Source of the DNA: Herminiimonas contaminans
Lineage (GTDB): Bacteria > Pseudomonadota > Gammaproteobacteria > Burkholderiales > Burkholderiaceae_D
Length of the DNA: 64,000 nucleotides
Reading direction: 5' to 3'
Assembly (NCBI RefSeq): GCF_015645465.1
Contig: NZ_JADOEL010000001.1
Location: forward strand, 62,001 to 126,000
Made by a program: the position numbers and the translations under genes. Below the pieces are notes generated by a model that was not told the DNA's origin, ran no database searches, and saw only the letters and a list, made by a program, of their open reading frames with translations. Below are positions 1 to 8,700 of this stretch, one piece after another; position 1 is the first letter of the stretch, and the number at the start of each line of letters is the position of its first letter.

Positions 1-4
1 CACC

Positions 5-1456
5 CTACTTCACCAATTCAAAGTCAGCCGGTTTCCAAGAACCATTGAAAGCGGCAGCTTCCGGACCATAAATCCGGAAATAGACGAACCAGCCCTTGCC
101 CGGTTTGGTCTGTATCCAGTGGTTTTCTTTGCCCTTGGGTGCCTTGGGACCGAAATAGAGTTCGGTCGCACCAGTCTTGGGTACGTCCTTCAACTCAAAG
201 AGGGAACGCAGTGCAGCCTTGCCCTGGTCCGTGACTACCTGGCTGCGTGTTTCCGCATCGTAGACAGTGACTGACCAGAACAAATGACCCGGCACAGGCT
301 GCGGGACAACTAGCTTGTAATTTTTGCTGCCATCAAGAAAAGCTCCGGAGCCATCACGCTGGGCGAGCCAGTACAGCGATCCTGCTTGCGGATCACGACG
401 GAACATGGCCGGTGACGAACCTATGGCCTGGAAGTACCATTTGTCGCGTGCATAGGTATCAACATAGTTGGCGGCATTGAAGTCACCATCCTCAAAGCGC
501 AGCGCAGCCCATTCCCATTTACGATCCGGCCATACGATGCGATCTGCCCGACGGTCGGCAAAGGACTCGACACGCATCTGGGCATTGGCAATTTTTGCAG
601 CTTCGGTCAGGATGCGTTTGCTGCGTTCATCAGGCTGAAACGGTTTGCCCTTATCAATACCCAGGGCCGCGAGTTCGCCATAGGCATCGCGATAGCCGTC
701 GAATGGCGCTTCTTTTTGTACGACTTCGTTCAGCGCTTCCCAATATTTAAAATTGTTTTCCCAGGCCAGCGGCGTCGAATCTTGTGGCTGGGGCGTCAGG
801 TCTTTCCATGCTGATGCGTTCCACTCCGTCCAGTTCGCATCCGGATTGAGTGGTCGTACCTTGATGGTCTTGATACGCTCAATCGCACCAGGCACGTCAC
901 CCGCTACCGGTAGTGAGCGTATACCTACCAGCATTTGATACGTCGTTGAACGCGCGATCCGATAACCTTTAGGTTCCTCCCCCTTATAGCCGGGCGGCAG
1001 GAACACGACTTTGTCACCCTTGCCCGCTGCCGGACCAGGCACTCCCAGATCCGCGACCCAGCGCTGGTTGATGTCCATAGCAATGCAGATGAGCGGCCCA
1101 GCCGGCAGTTCCACCACCATAGGCCCGTTGCTCAGATCGAGAAACAGTGGTGCGTAAGGCGTGTCGGAATTGAGTGTGTAACCTATATGCTTAGGCTGCG
1201 TATCGAGGGTGCCGGACACCTTGTTGGGGAAGATACCAATCTTTTCATTCCCCTTGAGCATTGCATATCCGGATACCGTCGGATAAAAAATGCGATAGGT
1301 CTGGATAGCGCGATTCAGGTCCAGGCTGTCGTATGCCTTGCGTACAGTTTCTGGCGTCGGATAACCACCCTTGAATTTGTAATCATCTGCATATGCAGGT
1401 GAACCTGCAAGCACTCCCAGCAGCGTCATGGCAAACAATGAAATTCCGGTTTTCAT
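5..1456 (-). CDS. DUF1254/DUF1214 exported protein
   Basis: A complete 483-residue protein of the DUF1254 plus DUF1214 family. Residues 1-23 form a clear signal peptide ending in SPAYA, so the product is probably periplasmic. The DUF1254 part covers roughly the first half (motif TLNSDTPYAPLFLDL, then VVELPAGP), and the DUF1214 part lies near the C-terminus (FWSVTVYD, ending with the YFRIYGPE segment). A good ribosome site (AAAGGAAC) precedes the ATG. The family has no settled biochemical role, and I do not assign one. It is separated from the upstream XapX/formamidase operon by a terminator, so it is probably its own transcript. Confidence 0.9.
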   Translation of the reverse strand: MKTGISLFAMTLLGVLAGSPAYADDYKFKGGYPTPETVRKAYDSLDLNRAIQTYRIFYPTVSGYAMLKGNEKIGIFPNKVSGTLDTQPKHIGYTLNSDTPYAPLFLDLSNGPMVVELPAGPLICIAMDINQRWVADLGVPGPAAGKGDKVVFLPPGYKGEEPKGYRIARSTTYQMLVGIRSLPVAGDVPGAIERIKTIKVRPLNPDANWTEWNASAWKDLTPQPQDSTPLAWENNFKYWEALNEVVQKEAPFDGYRDAYGELAALGIDKGKPFQPDERSKRILTEAAKIANAQMRVESFADRRADRIVWPDRKWEWAALRFEDGDFNAANYVDTYARDKWYFQAIGSSPAMFRRDPQAGSLYWLAQRDGSGAFLDGSKNYKLVVPQPVPGHLFWSVTVYDAETRSQVVTDQGKAALRSLFELKDVPKTGATELYFGPKAPKGKENHWIQTKPGKGWFVYFRIYGPEAAAFNGSWKPADFELVK

Positions 1457-1691
1457 GCGATGTTCCTTTCACTTTGTTAGACACAAACAAGCAGGAAAAT
1501 AAACAGCAGGAGTGCAGTTTACGGGCGACCAGCGAGACACACCGCGATGCCGCAGCATGTAGCGAAACTCAAAATAGCAAAATGAAAGAGGCAGTGCTAT
1601 TGCCTGTAGGGACTAGTGGCATTGCCCTTTAGGGCAGAACTTTTTGCAGACTGGCGTGGGAACACCCCATGAACATGGAGCGCGAAAAAGG

Positions 1692-1726
1692 AAAAGCCCG
1701 CATCCTGATATGAGATGCGGGCTTTT
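1692..1726 (-). terminator. Rho-independent terminator, bidirectional shape
   Basis: A 9-bp perfect stem, GCCCGCATC (1696-1704) with GATGCGGGC (1714-1722), is flanked by AAAA on the left and TTTT on the right. It lies just past the end of the minus-strand XapX/formamidase operon and would end that transcript. The rest of 1457-1754 shows no gene I can support. Confidence 0.85.
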
Positions 1727-1754
1727 ATGCGAACGGCTAGCAGCCGCTGGCTAG

Positions 1755-1946
1755 TTACACAAACACCAGTTGCCCTCGCATCGCGGCGACGAAGACGTAG
1801 CCGATGAAGGTACCAAGGATAGCGAAAATACCGCCGAGCACGTTCGGTGCCGGGATAGGTGCGCGCACCGATGTGTAGATGAGGCCGGTAACAAGTCCGA
1901 CAACGGACGCCAGAATTTCGGTTTGACCGAAGCCAATTTCAACCAT
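1755..1946 (-). CDS. XapX-family (DUF1427) small membrane protein
   Basis: A 63-residue protein made of two hydrophobic helices (about 11-30 and 38-57) joined by a short loop with the motif PIPAPNVLGGIFAI, typical of the XapX/DUF1427 family. GGAG precedes the ATG. It is the last gene of a minus-strand operon with a second XapX and a formamidase. The two XapX proteins share PIPAP-x-VLGGIFAI and clearly derive from a duplication. The function of XapX is not established; small paired membrane proteins can form two-subunit channels, which is only an inference here. A nearly equal reading frame shifted by one base (1751-1942) is a shadow. Confidence 0.85.
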   Translation of the reverse strand: MVEIGFGQTEILASVVGLVTGLIYTSVRAPIPAPNVLGGIFAILGTFIGYVFVAAMRGQLVFV

Positions 1947-1989
1947 GATAGTCTCCTGTATTTTTTAAATGAGTGATGGCGTAAGTGCC

Positions 1990-2199
1990 TTATTTTTTCG
2001 GCGCGCCGAAGACTACCGCTTTACGTACGCGCTGCACGATCAGGTAACCGATGTAGGTAAAGATGATCGCGAAGATGCCGCCGAGCACCGGTGGTGCTGG
2101 AATCGGCAAACTCAGCCATGAGTACAGGGTGCCTGTGATGAGACCGACGACCAGCGCCACGATTTCATTTCTGCCTACATAGACGTGTTCTACTTGCAT
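1990..2199 (-). CDS. XapX-family (DUF1427) small membrane protein, second copy
   Basis: A 69-residue two-helix membrane protein with GLITGTLYSW in the first helix, the loop PIPAPPVLGGIFAI, and a basic tail (RVRK, then PKK). The basic residues sit before helix 1 and after helix 2, which suggests both ends are cytoplasmic. A strong ribosome site (GGAGGAGAAG) precedes the ATG. It lies between the formamidase gene (start of the operon) and the other XapX gene, all on the minus strand with short gaps. The role is unknown. Passage of the amide, formate or ammonium linked to the formamidase would fit the context but is inference. Confidence 0.85.
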   Translation of the reverse strand: MQVEHVYVGRNEIVALVVGLITGTLYSWLSLPIPAPPVLGGIFAIIFTYIGYLIVQRVRKAVVFGAPKK

Positions 2200-2294
2200 G
2201 TTTACTTCTCCTCCTGGTTGGTCGGCAATAGTTGCCGCTTAAAATTTTTGCATCTGGCTGGCACCTGACTTGCGTCAGTGCCGGCTCAACTCTT

Positions 2295-3719
2295 TTACTT
2301 CGGGAAAATGGCTTTCTTGATGATGGCGTGTACGCCCCAGTTGCCATCCACCACCTGCGTGATACCAAAGTCGACCGATACCGAGATCAGCGAGATTGCT
2401 TCGTCTTCGGTCAGGTCGCGGGTATCCATCAGGAAGCGACGGGTCTTGTTGAAGGCATCAGTCATCGCGGTATCCAGCGAGGATTTCTCGAGGATCTTGG
2501 TTTCTGCATTGTCGCCGAGTTCCTTCAGGTAGTTAGGTAAGCTGAAGCCGTGCAGAACCAGCTCGCTTGCTGTTTCCAGCAATGGATAGTCGAGGCCATA
2601 CAGTTTGGTACCTGGCAGATCCGCTTTCTTGTGCAGGATGAATTGGAACAAGCCGGTCAACGAGCATTCGATCGCCGTGCCGCACAGCTCCGCGTCACCT
2701 TGCGATGCATGCGGATCACCGACCGAGAACATACCGCCTGCCACTGCGACCGGGAAGAACGCAGTCGCGCCTTTACCCATACGCCAGTTATCGAAGTTAC
2801 CGCCGGTATAGCCCGGTGGAATCGACGACACGATGTCTGCTTCAACTGGTGCCACACCTATCATGCCGAAGTGCGGACGCACAGGGATTTCATAACCCTT
2901 GAGTACGTCATAGTTCGGTTTGATCGAGTTCTTGTCGACTGGTACGCCTGGATAGTCGATGATCGGATGGACGACGCCGAACGGATCGGTTTGCGGTGTC
3001 CAGCGATAGTTATATACAGCCTTGGCCCACGATTGCTCGCCTTTGGCGTCGACTTCATAAATCGTGATGACTTCACGGCCTTTAGGCTCGGTGATCAGAT
3101 TGTTGTAGTGGAAACCCCAGTTACTCGCAGCATTGGAACCGAAAGTTTTGCCGCGATAGTCAGGGTTGCCCGATGGACGTTGCATGGTATCGACGATGCG
3201 CACTTCGAGCACGTCACCCGGTTCCGCACCATTGATAAAGATAGGGCCGGTACAAACGTGCACGCCGATACCACCGCCTGCGCCGAGTGGATGATCCATA
3301 GGACCCATGCCGCGACGGTCGACGGCCTTGCTCTTGGCATCCCAATGGAAAATGGCTTCGACGCCCTTGTCGCCCTTGACCATACGGTCAATATCGTCAT
3401 TCGAGTGATGGGTCACGGTTTCTATCGTGACGTAGTCACCGGATTCCACCTTCAGCAGCGGATCCATCTTTTTGCTGAAGAAGCCCCAGTGCACGGTTTT
3501 ATCGTTGGCTGGAACGTAGTAGTGACTGACTTGTTCGCCCGCTTTCTTGGATGGCAGTGCACGCTGGGTGACACCGGCCAGGCCCAGGGTACCTGCACTT
3601 GGCGTGCCGCCTATCGCGGTGCGCAGGTTCTTACGGGCTTCGGCAAATTCGCCCATCAAATCGGGATCGTTCAGATGCGAAAAGTGGTTGCATCCAGCAC
3701 TGCAAATATGGTCTGACAT
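2295..3719 (-). CDS. acetamidase/formamidase family protein
   Basis: A 474-residue member of the FmdA/AmdA family, which hydrolyses formamide or short amides to the acid and ammonia. Family hallmarks are visible: HWGFFSKKMDPLLKVESGD near the start, HPLGAGGG and HVCTGPIFINGAEPGDVLEV in the middle, and GDPHASQGDAELCGTAIECS toward the end. No signal peptide is present, so it acts in the cytoplasm. The ribosome site GGAG lies 11 bases before the ATG. It heads a three-gene operon with two XapX genes. The amide it uses cannot be told from sequence; formamide is the commonest substrate for this subgroup. A 388-residue open frame on the opposite strand is a shadow. Confidence 0.9.
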   Translation of the reverse strand: MSDHICSAGCNHFSHLNDPDLMGEFAEARKNLRTAIGGTPSAGTLGLAGVTQRALPSKKAGEQVSHYYVPANDKTVHWGFFSKKMDPLLKVESGDYVTIETVTHHSNDDIDRMVKGDKGVEAIFHWDAKSKAVDRRGMGPMDHPLGAGGGIGVHVCTGPIFINGAEPGDVLEVRIVDTMQRPSGNPDYRGKTFGSNAASNWGFHYNNLITEPKGREVITIYEVDAKGEQSWAKAVYNYRWTPQTDPFGVVHPIIDYPGVPVDKNSIKPNYDVLKGYEIPVRPHFGMIGVAPVEADIVSSIPPGYTGGNFDNWRMGKGATAFFPVAVAGGMFSVGDPHASQGDAELCGTAIECSLTGLFQFILHKKADLPGTKLYGLDYPLLETASELVLHGFSLPNYLKELGDNAETKILEKSSLDTAMTDAFNKTRRFLMDTRDLTEDEAISLISVSVDFGITQVVDGNWGVHAIIKKAIFPK

Positions 3720-3938
3720 AATGCTCGTCTCCTAATTATTTATTCTGATATGCCACTGTGTTGTGGTCTGGTTCAGATCATAGGAGCGCCTGATTTCGGA
3801 ATCTTGTCTGCAAGCGTACGATTTGTTGTCAAATCCAGCGCTCAAGCGCGTTAAACGAGGATCCGGAGCCGAAAAAGACTATTCCCTGTGCACCTGCAAC
3901 ATCCTCATGCCCGCACGACCATCCCTTGCAATTTTGCA

Positions 3939-3956
3939 GATATACCTTGGTATATC
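3939..3956. promoter_or_regulatory. perfect dyad, probable operator
   Basis: GATATACC (3939-3946) and GGTATATC (3949-3956) form a perfect 8-bp inverted repeat around TT. It overlaps the likely -35 region of the promoter for the MgtE-N/RND/MgtC operon, a position suited to a repressor or an activator. The protein that binds it is not identifiable; no regulator gene of obvious match lies beside it. Confidence 0.6.
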
Positions 3957-3973
3957 CGGGGTATGCGTATAGT
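3946..3973 (+). promoter_or_regulatory. candidate promoter of the MgtE-N/RND/MgtC operon
   Basis: A good -10 box, TATAGT (3968-3973), has a weak -35 candidate, CTTGGT (3946-3951), 16 bases upstream. Transcription would begin near 3980, giving an untranslated leader of about 290 bases before the first structural gene. The rest of the interval 3720-3938, between this and the divergent formamidase gene, shows no gene I can support. Confidence 0.45.
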
Positions 3974-4028
3974 CAGTAAATAGGGTCTAAGGCACACTGG
4001 TTCTAAGCCGACGCGAATGGCAAAATTC

Positions 4029-4071
4029 ATGCCGTTGCATAAATACCGGAACGCAAGCATTTATGCGGCAT
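4029..4071 (+). promoter_or_regulatory. strong hairpin in the 5' leader
   Basis: ATGCC (4029-4033) pairs with GGCAT (4067-4071), and GCATAAAT (4037-4044) pairs with ATTTATGC (4059-4066). This gives 13 base pairs with a single 3-base bulge and a 14-base loop. It sits in the long leader upstream of the leader peptide. A stem this regular in untranslated RNA points to a structured element, perhaps a sensor domain or a stabilising cap. I do not recognise it as a named riboswitch class. Confidence 0.6.
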
Positions 4072-4130
4072 CGCAATATCGCCGCGGGCTCGTTAGTCGC
4101 CCTCATTTTTTATTTGCCCAGGAGCTGAGC

Positions 4131-4226
4131 ATGGACCCCGACTCTAGTTGTAGTCACAACACTCTCCCTATTTCTTTACCACTTTCCATTCATCTGGCTC
4201 CTGGCCGGAGGCCGCTCATCGCCTGA
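4131..4226 (+). CDS. MgtL-like leader peptide
   Basis: A 31-codon frame starting Met-Asp-Pro-Asp and ending RRPLIA. AGGAG (4120-4124) lies 6 bases before the ATG, a better ribosome site than most genes here have. The early Asp-Pro-Asp run recalls MgtL of enteric bacteria, whose Glu-Pro-Asp-Pro start destabilises ribosomes at low Mg2+ and so induces mgtA; that comparison is established for MgtL and inferred here. Further prolines occur at positions 13, 17, 24 and 28, and a Gly-Arg-Arg-Pro stretch near the end. Its last third overlaps one arm of an alternative RNA stem, and its stop lies 10 bases before the stem that hides the next ribosome site. A longer in-frame start at 4017 has no ribosome site. 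Confidence 0.65.
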   Translation: MDPDSSCSHNTLPISLPLSIHLAPGRRPLIA

Positions 4227-4238
4227 TCACTGAGCCAG
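4194..4238 (+). promoter_or_regulatory. alternative (antisequestor) stem in the leader
   Basis: CTGGCTC (4194-4200, leader codons 22-24) is perfectly complementary to GAGCCAG (4232-4238). Between them GGCC-GGA-GGCC (4203-4213) can form a small inner hairpin. The right arm shares bases 4236-4238 with the stem that buries the ribosome site at 4261, so the two stems compete. Confidence 0.5.
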
Positions 4239-4269
4239 CTTCCTGCCGGGTCCGTACTTAAGGAAGCTG
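4236..4269 (+). promoter_or_regulatory. ribosome-site sequestering hairpin
   Basis: CAGCTTCCT (4236-4244) pairs perfectly over 9 bp with AGGAAGCTG (4261-4269), loop 16 bases. The right arm contains the AGGA ribosome site for the ATG at 4273. When formed, this stem should block translation of the first structural gene. It starts 10 bases after the leader peptide stop, so a ribosome at that stop would cover part of its left arm. Confidence 0.6.
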
Positions 4270-4272
4270 CTC

Positions 4273-4572
4273 ATGAAACACCACATCTACCTCGCACTAC
4301 GCGCAGCCGTCGCCAGCCGTCGCATCGGCAACCTGCAACAGCTCTTCACCGAACACGGTGTACTCGCATTCACCGAGGCACTGTTGAACTGCTCGCCACG
4401 TGTGGCAGCCGATGCGCTGTCCCTGCTCTCCGCGTCGGAACGCACCTCGATATTGCGTCACCTGCCGCAGAGCGCACGCGAAAAACTGCGCCCTATGGGT
4501 TTTCAGCTGGAGCAAAACATCACTAATCCCTGCCGCGTTCCGGCGCACCAACTCCGGAGGCAATTCGCATGA
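4273..4572 (+). CDS. small stand-alone MgtE-N-like protein
   Basis: A 99-residue protein without signal peptide or membrane helix. Residues about 15-75 resemble the helical MgtE N-terminal domain, the cytosolic Mg2+-sensing part of MgtE channels (the VAADALSLLSASERTSILRHL stretch is split by the usual spacing of that repeat). The CBS and membrane parts of MgtE are absent, so it cannot be a channel. It is the first structural gene of the operon, under the sequestering hairpin, and its stop overlaps the next start (ATGA). A role as an Mg2+-responsive partner of the pump or of MgtC is inference. The domain call is moderate; the protein is real by position and coupling. Confidence 0.7.
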   Translation: MKHHIYLALRAAVASRRIGNLQQLFTEHGVLAFTEALLNCSPRVAADALSLLSASERTSILRHLPQSAREKLRPMGFQLEQNITNPCRVPAHQLRRQFA

Positions 4573-5789
4573 TGTCCCTACTCGTCACCGGTGTGTACAC
4601 CGAACTATCCCAAGTCACGCACAACGCGACTCAAGGGAGCGGCCCGCATACCTATGTCAAAAAACATACGCGCCCATTCATCGCTGTCATTACGCTGGTA
4701 TTGCTGTGTATCGCCCTTGCAGGTTGCAATGAACAGCCCGCAAAGGCGGAAACGCATAAAGACAAGGACACAGCAGTCATACGCAAAGGCAGCGTGATAG
4801 AAGTATCGGAAGCGTCGCCACTGCGCGCACGCCTGGTGGTCGAAGCGGTAGAGCTCAGCGAGATCGAACGCTCGCTGACTGCACCCGGCGTCATCGAAGC
4901 CGTCGCGGAAAAACTGGTCAAGGTTGCGCCACCGGTACCCGGCCGCATCATCCGTTTGCAGCGTACGCTGGGTGATCCGGTCAAGGCTGGCGATCCGCTC
5001 TTCACACTCGACTCGGCAGAAATCTCCAGCGCCCGTTCCGAATATACGAAAGCCCGTAACGCACAAGCACAGGCACAGCGTGACTTCGCACGCCAGAAGT
5101 TGCTGTTTGATGCTGACATCACGGCAAAGAAGGATTACGAAGCAGCACAGCTGACCATGGATAGCGCCGACAGCGATGCCCATGCGGCAGCGGATCGGCT
5201 GGCGCAACTGGGCGTCGCGAAGCAAACCCACTCCCGCAGCGAATATGTACTGCGCTCGCCTATCAGCGGCCGTGTGATTGAGATGGCAGGTTCACAAGGT
5301 GGCTACTGGAATGACATCAATGCACCGATCATGACGGTGGCCGACCTGTCCACCGTCTGGCTCACCGCCAATGTGGCGGAACGCGATCTCAGGCAAGTGT
5401 TCGTCGGACAAAAAGCGCACATCACACTCAATGCCTACCCCGATCAGCAAGTCGAAGGCATCGTGCGCTACGTCGGCGAAATACTGGACCCGGAAACCCG
5501 CAGCGTCAAAGTACGCGTCGCTGTGACCAACACAGATGGACGTTTCCGTCCTGGCATGTTTGCGCATGTAGCGTTTGACGGACAGAAACAGGAAGCGCTC
5601 ACGATACCGCTGTCAGCCATCCAGCAGAACGGACTGGAAGTGCGTGTCTTCATCGAACAGGGAGCGCACCACTACACGCCGCGTACCGTGACTGTCGGCG
5701 CGCAACTGCATGATCGCGTGGAAGTGACTTCCGGCCTGAAACTCGGCGACCGCATCGTCATCAAGGATGGAGTGCTGCTCAATGATTGA
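4569..5789 (+). CDS. RND efflux periplasmic adaptor (CzcB/CusB-like lipoprotein)
   Basis: A 406-residue membrane-fusion protein of the HlyD/CzcB type that links an inner-membrane RND pump to an outer-membrane channel. A hydrophobic stretch at about 38-53 ends in the lipobox LAGC, so it is probably lipid-anchored in the periplasm. The lipoyl-like domain (PGRIIRLQRTLGDPVKAGDPLF), a helical hairpin rich in Ala and Gln, and beta-barrel segments (VWLTANVAERDLRQVFVGQ) follow in the expected order. The start overlaps the MgtE-N-like gene by 4 bases and has GGAGG upstream. An unusually long cytosolic tail of about 37 residues precedes the signal helix; a later start is possible but none has a good ribosome site. 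Confidence 0.9.
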   Translation: MMSLLVTGVYTELSQVTHNATQGSGPHTYVKKHTRPFIAVITLVLLCIALAGCNEQPAKAETHKDKDTAVIRKGSVIEVSEASPLRARLVVEAVELSEIERSLTAPGVIEAVAEKLVKVAPPVPGRIIRLQRTLGDPVKAGDPLFTLDSAEISSARSEYTKARNAQAQAQRDFARQKLLFDADITAKKDYEAAQLTMDSADSDAHAAADRLAQLGVAKQTHSRSEYVLRSPISGRVIEMAGSQGGYWNDINAPIMTVADLSTVWLTANVAERDLRQVFVGQKAHITLNAYPDQQVEGIVRYVGEILDPETRSVKVRVAVTNTDGRFRPGMFAHVAFDGQKQEALTIPLSAIQQNGLEVRVFIEQGAHHYTPRTVTVGAQLHDRVEVTSGLKLGDRIVIKDGVLLND

Positions 5790-8700
5790 ACGCATCGTCC
5801 ATACCTGCTTTCATCGCCGCGGCATCGTCTGGCTGGTGTTTGCTTTCGCCGCCTTGTATGGCGTCTTCAGCTGGAAACAACTACCTCTGGAAGCCTACCC
5901 CGACATCGCCGACGTGACCTCGCAGATAGTCACGCAAGTACCCGGCCTCGCAGCGGAGGAGATAGAACAGCAAATCACGGTACCGCTGGAACGTGCATTG
6001 CTGGCTACGCCCGGCATGCATGTACTGCGCTCGCGCAGCCTGTTCGGCCTGTCCCTCATCACCGTCGTGTTCCAGGATGGCGTTGATGGTTACTGGGCAC
6101 GCCAGCGCCTGCAGGAACGGCTGAATGAAGTCGATCTGCCGTATGACGCCAAAGCCAGCCTGGATCCGTACACCTCGCCGACCGGCGAAATTTATCGCTA
6201 CACGCTGGAAAGCAATACCCACAGCTTGCGTGAACTATCCGAACTACAGTTCTGGAGCGTCATCCCGCGTCTGAAAAAAATACAGGGCGTGGTCGATGTG
6301 ACCAACTATGGTGGCCTCACGACCCAGTTCATGCTGGAACTCGATCCGGCACGCCTGACCCAGTATGGTCTCACCTTGAGTGAAGTGATCGATGCAATTA
6401 ACGCCAATAATCAAAGCGGCGGCGGCAGCGTCATTGATCGCGGCGAACTATCCTATGTCGTGCGCGGCGTCGGCTTGCTGCGCTCACTGGACGATATGGG
6501 CAACGTCGTCATCAAAAGCGTAGGCGGCGTGCCAGTCCTTACCAAAGACCTGGGCAAGCTCACCTACGGCAATGTGGAACGACGCGGTATCCTCGGCAAG
6601 GACGACAAGGCGGATTCGATTTCCGGCGTCATCCTGCTGCTCAAGGACAGCAATCCATCGATCGCCCTGAACGGCATCCATGAAGCAGTACGCGAGATCA
6701 ATGACAAACTATTGCCGCGCGGCGTCAAACTAGTGCCCTATCTGGATCGCAGCAGCCTGATCGAAGCGACCACGCATACGGTAGGCAAGACGCTGCTGGA
6801 AGGGATGATAGTCGTCACGCTGGTACTGCTGCTCTTCCTCGGTAGCCCGCGTGCGGCGCTGATCGTCGCACTCACGGTACCGCTGGCGCTGCTATTTGCC
6901 TTCAGTTTCATGCATCACGCCAAGGTACCGGCCAACCTGCTATCGCTGGGTGCGATCGACTTTGGCATCCTGGTCGATGGTGCAGTGGTGGTAGTGGAAA
7001 ACATCTTGCGCCGCCGTGAAAAGCAGGAAGGCAAAGCGCTGACACCGCGTGATGCGATCACCGCCACGCTGCAAGTCGCACGCCCCATCTTCTTTGGCAT
7101 GAGTGTCATTGCCGCTGCCTACCTGCCGCTGTTTGCGTTTGAACGCATCGAGTACAAGCTGTTCTCGCCTATGGCGTATGCAGTTGGTGCTGCGCTCGTC
7201 GGTGCACTCGCAGTGGCGCTGATGCTGACGCCCGGCCTGGCATGGCTGGCATTCCGCCGCCCGCGCAAGATCTTCCACAACCCGGTACTGGAAAAACTCA
7301 ACACAGCTTACGCCGCCTTCCTCAATCGCACTGTTGGTCAGTGGCGCTGGCTGGCAGCCAGCATAGCCGCCATGCTGGTCACGCTATTGCTGCTGGCCGG
7401 AACCATAGGGCGCGACTTCCTGCCCTATCTGGATGAAGGCTCAATCTGGTTACAAGTGCAAATGCCGTCCGGCATCACGCTGGACAAAGCCAGCGAAATG
7501 GCGACCGAGCTGCGCAAAGCTACGCTGGAATTCCCCGAAGTCTCCAGCGTCGTCACGCAAACCGGCCGCAACGATGACGGTACCGACTACTGGACGCCTT
7601 CGCATATCGAGGCCAGCATTGCGCTGCATCCTTACGACAGCTGGAAGTCTGGTATCAGCAAGCAGGAATTGATACGTCGGCTCGGTGAACGCTATGCGCA
7701 AATGCCCGGCTACGCCATCGGCTTCATGCAACCGATGATAGATGGCGTGCAAGACAAACTATCCGGCGCGCACAGCGACCTGACAGTGAAGATCTTTGGC
7801 CCTGATCTGGAAGAAGACCGCCGTATCGCCGAGCATGTCGCTACCACCTTGCGCAAGGTGCCCGGTGCGGCTGACGTGGTAGTCGACGTTGAACCACCAC
7901 TGCCGAATTTGCGCATAGACCTGGATCGTGCGGCAGCGGCACGCTATGGCATCAATGCTTCTGACGTCGCGCAGCTGATCTCCACCGGTATCGGTGGCGC
8001 CTCCATCGGGCAACTCTATGTCGGTGAAAAGAACTACGACATGACCGTGCGTTTCTCGCCGGAGACCCGCGCCAACCCGCAAGCGATCGCCGACCTGCGC
8101 CTGACCGCTGTCAATGGTGCCAAGATACCGCTGGCCGATGTAGCGCGTATCAGTACCACCACCGGCCAGAGTGTCATCGTGCGTGAACGTGGCGAACGCC
8201 ACATCCTGGTCAAGCTGAATGTACACGGCCGCGATCTGGCCAGCTTTCTGGCCGAAGCGCAGCCAACCATAGAGCGCGAGGTCGAATACGACAAACAGCG
8301 CCTGCACATTGAATGGGGTGGACAGTTCGAAAACCTGCAACGTGCCGAAGCACGCCTGTTCGTGATCCTGCCGCTGACGCTGGGCATCATGCTCCTGCTG
8401 CTGTTCGGTGAATTTGGCAACCTGCGCCAGCCCTTGCTGGTGCTGGGCGTCGTACCGCTAGCCATGGTCGGAGGTTTTGCCGGGCTGCATTTGCGCGGCA
8501 TGACATTGAACGTTTCGAGCGCGGTCGGCTTCATCGCTCTGTTTGGCGTCGCGGTACTCGGTGGCGTATTGATGGTCGCCCAAATCAATCGCTTGCGGCG
8601 CGATGAAGGGAAATCACTGCATGAGGCTGTGCTCGAAGGCGCGACCAGTCGCATGCGTCCGGTACTCATGACCGCCACCGTCGCCGCCTTCGGCCTGACC

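Noticed and set aside
2550-3716. 388-residue open frame on the plus strand opposite the formamidase gene
   Set aside because: It lacks a recognisable domain and a ribosome site, and the opposite strand codes for a clear formamidase. It is a shadow of codon bias.
4017-4130. Longer start for the leader peptide at 4017
   Set aside because: No ribosome site there, and the region forms a strong hairpin (4029-4071); the ATG at 4131 has AGGAG at the right distance.
3720-4130. Named metal riboswitch (M-box or Mn yybP type) before the RND operon
   Set aside because: I cannot find the conserved core of either class; the region is reported only as a structured leader.
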